The translations under genes and the position numbers were made by a program. From Halomonas campaniensis (GTDB lineage: Bacteria; Pseudomonadota; Gammaproteobacteria; Pseudomonadales; Halomonadaceae): DNA of 46,747 nucleotides. This document shows positions 43,557-46,747 of this stretch, piece after piece (the first letter of the stretch is position 1; each line of letters begins with the position of its first letter). The stretch is from assembly GCF_014193375.1 (NCBI RefSeq), contig NZ_JACHZF010000001.1, forward strand, positions 62,035-108,781. The letters run 5' to 3'. Below the pieces are notes generated by a model. The model was not told where the DNA came from. It made no database searches and worked only from the letters and a program-made list of their open reading frames with translations.

Positions 43557-43853
43557 ATGACCAAGTCCGAGTTGATCGAGCAGATCGCAATGCGACAGCC
43601 GGAGCTGTCGATCAAGGAAGTCGAAGCGGCCGTCAGGCTGATCCTCGATGACATCACCGACACCCTCTCGGAAGGGGGACGGGTCGAGATCCGCGGCTTC
43701 GGCAGCTTCTCGCTGCATTACCGGGAACCCCGCGTGGGCCGCAACCCCAAGACCGGCGAACCTGTCGCCCTCGAGGGCAAGTTCGTGCCACACTTCAAGC
43801 CCGGCAAGGAGCTGCGCGAACAGGTGGACGCCAGCCGCGCCCTCGGTTACTGA
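43557..43853 (+). CDS. ihfB: Integration host factor beta subunit
   Basis: IhfB pairs with IhfA to bend DNA at specific sites. The 98-residue protein has the HU/IHF fold with [17 protein letters not shown] and [10 protein letters not shown] in the DNA-binding arm, including the intercalating Pro. [11 protein letters not shown] is the usual start. It normally follows rpsA; here it has its own promoter and rpsA is absent upstream. Confidence 0.96.
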   Translation: MTKSELIEQIAMRQPELSIKEVEAAVRLILDDITDTLSEGGRVEIRGFGSFSLHYREPRVGRNPKTGEPVALEGKFVPHFKPGKELREQVDASRALGY

Positions 43854-43898
43854 GCACCTCTCAATGCCACCACGACATTCACCACAGGGGACAAGCGC

Positions 43899-44204
43899 AT
43901 GCGTTGGCTCAAAGGCCTGATCCTGGCCATCATCCTGCTGGCGGTCCTGCTGGTCGGCATCCTGTTTGCCGTCAATAACCAGCAGGCCCTGCCGCTCAAC
44001 CTGATCTGGATCGAGCTGCCTGCCGCCTCGCTCTCGGTCTGGCTGCTGGCCTCGCTGGCCGTCGGCGTGCTGATGGGCATGCTGGCCATGAGCGGCGTCT
44101 ACCTGCGCCTGCGCACCCTGCTGACTCGCGCCCAGCGCCACAACCAGCAGCAGCGCAAGGAGCTCGACCGCCTGCGTGTCCAGGAGCTGAAGGAACTCCC
44201 CTAG
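43899..44204 (+). CDS. lapA: LapA/YciS-type lipopolysaccharide assembly protein
   Basis: This 101-residue protein has two membrane segments (about 5-25 and 41-64) around NNQQALPLNLIWIELP, the DUF1049 mark, and a basic cytoplasmic tail. LapA of the LPS system acts with LapB to adjust LpxC turnover. It lies two bases before lapB. It is unrelated to the LapA adhesin at the left edge. Confidence 0.92.
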   Translation: MRWLKGLILAIILLAVLLVGILFAVNNQQALPLNLIWIELPAASLSVWLLASLAVGVLMGMLAMSGVYLRLRTLLTRAQRHNQQQRKELDRLRVQELKELP

Positions 44205-44205
44205 A

Positions 44206-45387
44206 ATGCCCGACGTCCTGCTGCTGACCCTGTTGTTGGCAGCGGTCGCCATCGGCTGGTGGCTCGGCCGCCGCGAACGCAGGAAGGCCGAGGATCCCGC
44301 CCCCTCCTCCGGGCTGGCGCGGGACTACTTCGTTGGCCTCAACTACCTGCTCAACGACCAGCAGGACCGCGCCATCGAGACCTTCGTGGCCGCCCTCGAG
44401 GTCAATAGCGAGACCATCGACACCCACATCACCCTAGGCAACCTGTTCCGCGCGCGGGGCGAGGCCGACCGGGCGGTGAAGATCCACCAGAACCTGCTGG
44501 CGCGCCCCACCCTCAGCGGGACCCAGGGCGATCGGGTCCAGCTCGAGCTCTCCCGCGACTTCCTCAAGCTCGGCCTGCTCGACCGCGCCGAACGCCTGCT
44601 GCAGACCCTGGTACGCGACACCCAGGACGACGAACTCCGCCTGGAGGCCAAGCGCCTGCTGGTCGACCTGCTGGAGCGCGAGGGGGAGTGGCAGCAGGCC
44701 CTGAGCGTCGCCCAGCCCCAGCTGGTGCGCCACAGCGAGGAGATGCGGCGTGCCGCTGCCCACTGGCTCTGCCAGCTGGCGGAGCAGGAGCGCTTCGAGG
44801 CGAGCCCGGGCCTGGCGCGCAAGCACCTGCGCCAGGCCCTGAACACCGACCCGCGCTGCGTGCGCGCCAACCTGCTGCTGGCCGGGCTGGAGCACGATAC
44901 CGGCCACTACCGCCAGGAGATCCGCCTGCTGTCACGCATCCCGGACCAGGACCCGGCCTTCACCCCGACCCTGCTCGACCCCCTGGCCCATGCCTACCGG
45001 CTGCTCGACGACGAGGAGGGGTTGATTCACCACCTGCGGCAGCTGCTCGAACGTACCCCCTACACCAGCGTGATCATCCTGCTGGCCGAGACCCTTCGAC
45101 AGCGCGAGGGCCCCGCCGCCGCCATCGCGCTGGTCAGGGAGCAGCTCGCCCGCGAATCGAGCCTGGGGGCGCTGGACTACCTGATGGACCTCTACCGGCA
45201 GGATGACCAGGGCGAATCACTCGAGCGACTCGAGCTGCTCCAGCAGCACACCCGTACCCTGCTGAAAGCCCTGCCGAGGCACCGCTGCCGGCGCTGCGGC
45301 TTTGCCGGCGAACAGCTCCACTGGCAGTGCCCGCGCTGCCGCAGCTGGGGCACCACCAAGCCGATCACCGGCATCGAGGGGGAGTAG
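44206..45387 (+). CDS. lapB: LapB/YciM lipopolysaccharide assembly TPR protein
   Basis: LapB promotes FtsH degradation of LpxC and so limits lipid A synthesis. The 393-residue protein has an N-terminal membrane anchor (about 3-20), GLARDYFVGLNYLLNDQQDRA, a series of TPR repeats and a C-terminal rubredoxin-like zinc site (HRCRRCGFAGEQLHWQCPRC). All four Cys are present. Length is typical (E. coli 389). Convergent with pyrF, 7 bp apart, unlike the co-directed order in E. coli. Confidence 0.95.
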   Translation: MPDVLLLTLLLAAVAIGWWLGRRERRKAEDPAPSSGLARDYFVGLNYLLNDQQDRAIETFVAALEVNSETIDTHITLGNLFRARGEADRAVKIHQNLLARPTLSGTQGDRVQLELSRDFLKLGLLDRAERLLQTLVRDTQDDELRLEAKRLLVDLLEREGEWQQALSVAQPQLVRHSEEMRRAAAHWLCQLAEQERFEASPGLARKHLRQALNTDPRCVRANLLLAGLEHDTGHYRQEIRLLSRIPDQDPAFTPTLLDPLAHAYRLLDDEEGLIHHLRQLLERTPYTSVIILLAETLRQREGPAAAIALVREQLARESSLGALDYLMDLYRQDDQGESLERLELLQQHTRTLLKALPRHRCRRCGFAGEQLHWQCPRCRSWGTTKPITGIEGE

Positions 45388-45394
45388 CCCCGCC

Positions 45395-46090
45395 TCAGGC
45401 CAGCTCCGCCTCGATGGCCGCCAGCGCCGCCATGGGGTCCTCGGCCTGGGTCACCGGGCGCCCCACCACCAGGTGGGTGCTGCCCGCCGCCATGGCATCC
45501 CGAGGCGTCATGATGCGCCGCTGGTCGCCGGCCGCCGCGAAGCTCGGGCGGATGCCCGGAGTCACCTTGAGGAAGTCGGTCCCGCACAGCGCTCGCAGGC
45601 GTGTTGCCTCCCGGGCCGAGCAGACCACCCCGTCCATGCCGCTGTCCCGCGCCAGGCTGGCCAGGCGCTCCACCTGCTCGGCCGGTGTCGCCGAGACCCC
45701 CACCTCGGCAAGGTCCTCTGCCTCCAGGCTGGTCAACACGGTCACCGCGATCAGCCGGGTCGACAGCCCGTGCTTGGCGAGGCGCTCACGCGCCGCCTCC
45801 ATCATTCGGCGCCCGCCGCCGGCATGCACGTTGACCATCCACACGCCCTGCTCGGCGGCCGCCTGCACCGCCCCCGCCACGGTGTTGGGAATGTCGTGGA
45901 ACTTGAGGTCGAGGAACACCTCGAAGCCACGCCCGTGCAGCGCCTCGAGCACGTCGGGCCCGCTGCGGGTGAACAGCTCCTTGCCCACCTTGAGTCGGCA
46001 GCGGGCCGGGTCGAGCTGGTCGGCCATGCACAGCGCGGCATCCAGCGAGGCGTAGTCGAGGGCAATGATCAGGGGGGAAGCGGTAGGCAC
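45395..46090 (-). CDS. pyrF: Orotidine 5'-phosphate decarboxylase
   Basis: PyrF makes UMP, the last step of de novo pyrimidine synthesis. The 231-residue TIM barrel has [15 protein letters not shown], the catalytic D-x-K-x-x-D motif in [12 protein letters not shown], and VTPGIR and [13 protein letters not shown] at 46108 also opens the frame, but the GTG at 46090 with AGGAG 8 bases before it is preferred. Confidence 0.95.
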   Translation of the reverse strand: MPTASPLIIALDYASLDAALCMADQLDPARCRLKVGKELFTRSGPDVLEALHGRGFEVFLDLKFHDIPNTVAGAVQAAAEQGVWMVNVHAGGGRRMMEAARERLAKHGLSTRLIAVTVLTSLEAEDLAEVGVSATPAEQVERLASLARDSGMDGVVCSAREATRLRALCGTDFLKVTPGIRPSFAAAGDQRRIMTPRDAMAAGSTHLVVGRPVTQAEDPMAALAAIEAELA

Positions 46091-46125
46091 GGGCCGGTCT
46101 CCTGGCAAGTCACGAAGATGGCGGC

Positions 46126-46134
46126 AGTATATCA
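46126..46134 (-). promoter_or_regulatory. Extended -10 promoter of pyrF
   Basis: TG-A-TATACT on the minus strand lies 36 bp before the chosen start; the -35 is weak. Confidence 0.55.
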
Positions 46135-46344
46135 GCGTTACACCACGGACGATGTCGGCCTGAGCCGACGCCAGCCGCAGGGTTTCGACGCGGAGTGCCG
46201 GCGTGAATCGCCAGGGGCTGAAGTAGGCTCGGGATGACGCGCAATGACCGCAGGGGCCGACACTGCCGGGGAGCGAGGCACACTAGCTTGAAAGGGGCAC
46301 CACGCCGGTGCATCAGGAGTGAGTCGTCACAGGAGAACTGCCCC

Positions 46345-46626
46345 ATGAAAACAACCCTGCAGGGAACCCTCGCCGCAACGCTGTTCGCGCTGATGCTGAT
46401 GCTCTCGCCACTGGCCGCCACGGCCCAGGAGGTCGCGCCGATCGACGTCAATACCGCGGACGCGGAACTGCTCGCCGAACTGCCGGGCATCGGGCCCGCC
46501 AAGGCCACGGCGATCATCGAGGAGCGCGAAGCCAACGGCCCCTTCGAGAATGCCGACGACCTCACGCGGGTCAGCGGCATCGGCGAAGGGACGGTGGCCA
46601 ACCTTCAGGATCAGGTGACCTTCTGA
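46345..46626 (+). CDS. ComEA-like helix-hairpin-helix protein
   Basis: This 93-residue protein has a signal peptide (about 1-28, ending in A-T-A-Q) and one ComEA-type helix-hairpin-helix domain: VNTADAELLAELPGIGPAKATAIIEEREANGPF and GIGEGTVANL. Secreted single-domain ComEA relatives bind DNA non-specifically; in competent bacteria they help pull DNA into the periplasm. AGGAG lies 9 bases before the ATG. No other competence gene is visible, so a role in DNA uptake is only possible. Confidence 0.88.
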   Translation: MKTTLQGTLAATLFALMLMLSPLAATAQEVAPIDVNTADAELLAELPGIGPAKATAIIEEREANGPFENADDLTRVSGIGEGTVANLQDQVTF

Positions 46627-46629
46627 TCA

Positions 46630-46747
46630 ACCCCCCGGCGGGGGGGGGGGGGGGGCGCCCCCCCCCCCCCCCCCGCCCCCCCCCCCCCCCCCCCCCCCCC
46701 CAAAACCCCCCCCCGGGAAAAAGCGGTGTGGGAGGTGGAGGCGGCCC
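46630..46747. other. Low-complexity contig end, likely sequencing artefact
   Basis: Long runs of G then C, with short A runs, follow a possible terminator stem (CCCCCCGG...). Nothing here looks like natural sequence of this genome and no feature should be read from it. Confidence 0.75.

Noticed and set aside
43062..44252. 396-codon minus-strand frame extending over ihfB and lapA
   Set aside because: Only the last 97 codons match SdhE; the upstream part is antisense to ihfB and lapA.

Overview
The window is strongly GC-rich chromosomal DNA from a gammaproteobacterium. The gene content and order fit the Halomonadaceae (Halomonas-like), with Pseudomonas-like blocks: gacA-uvrC-pgsA followed by tRNA Gly-Cys-Leu; metG-rnfB-nth; nadB facing sdhE/ygfX; ihfB-lapA-lapB. 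The taxonomic call is inference from gene content. No phage, insertion sequence, CRISPR array or rRNA was seen.

Layout. (1) 1-7061, all minus: a biofilm-adhesin secretion locus. In transcription order it holds an outer-membrane TolC channel fused to an OmpA domain, a LapB-type ABC exporter, a LapC/HlyD membrane-fusion protein, a LuxR-type regulator with a degenerate receiver, and the N-terminus of a giant LapA-like adhesin. The adhesin runs off the left edge inside a Pro-Glu-Glu repeat and carries a candidate LapG cleavage site. (2) 7468-13700: a small unknown protein, thiI, a large bifunctional penicillin-binding protein, a YfcG-type GST and a small lipoprotein. (3) 13920-20313: metG, an orphan soluble RnfB, a REP-like repeat cluster, nth, an orphan RnfG-like FMN protein, a carboxysomal-type beta-carbonic anhydrase and an ElyC/YdcF-family protein. 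(4) 20351-23362, minus: cstA, a small cory-CC-star protein and an ArsA-family ATPase without cysteine. (5) 23580-31277: a small membrane protein, a GST, and a signalling cluster: single-domain receiver, membrane PAS-like sensor fused to a DnaQ-type exonuclease, two-TM protein, and SSS-transporter/histidine kinase, facing a DUF294 nucleotidyltransferase. This cluster is the best candidate for a poorly described system. (6) 31429-35945: hlyU-like gene, argG, rnt, a 14-copy heptanucleotide repeat, grxD, argF and an orphan small gene. (7) 36129-42638: tRNA-Ala, gacA-uvrC-pgsA, tRNA Gly-Cys-Leu, a FUSC-family protein and nadB. (8) 42701-46626: ygfX/sdhE, ihfB-lapA-lapB (lipopolysaccharide control), pyrF and a ComEA-like helix-hairpin-helix protein. 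The last ~110 bases are homopolymer-rich and look like a contig-end artefact.

How the parts work together. Region 1 encodes export and display of one surface adhesin; the periplasmic protease and c-di-GMP receptor that normally control release (LapG/LapD) are not in the window. Region 4 pairs a pyruvate/peptide-type transporter with an ATPase and a Cys-Cys-ended partner. Region 5 resembles the neighbourhood of CbrA/CrbS-type carbon-source sensors, with an exonuclease in place of an obvious DNA-binding output. The rest is mainly housekeeping: translation, arginine, NAD and pyrimidine synthesis, DNA repair and envelope homeostasis.

Limits. All family calls come from reading motifs by eye. Start codons were chosen by Shine-Dalgarno spacing and family length where these differed from the longest reading frame. 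Promoters and hairpins are sequence matches only.
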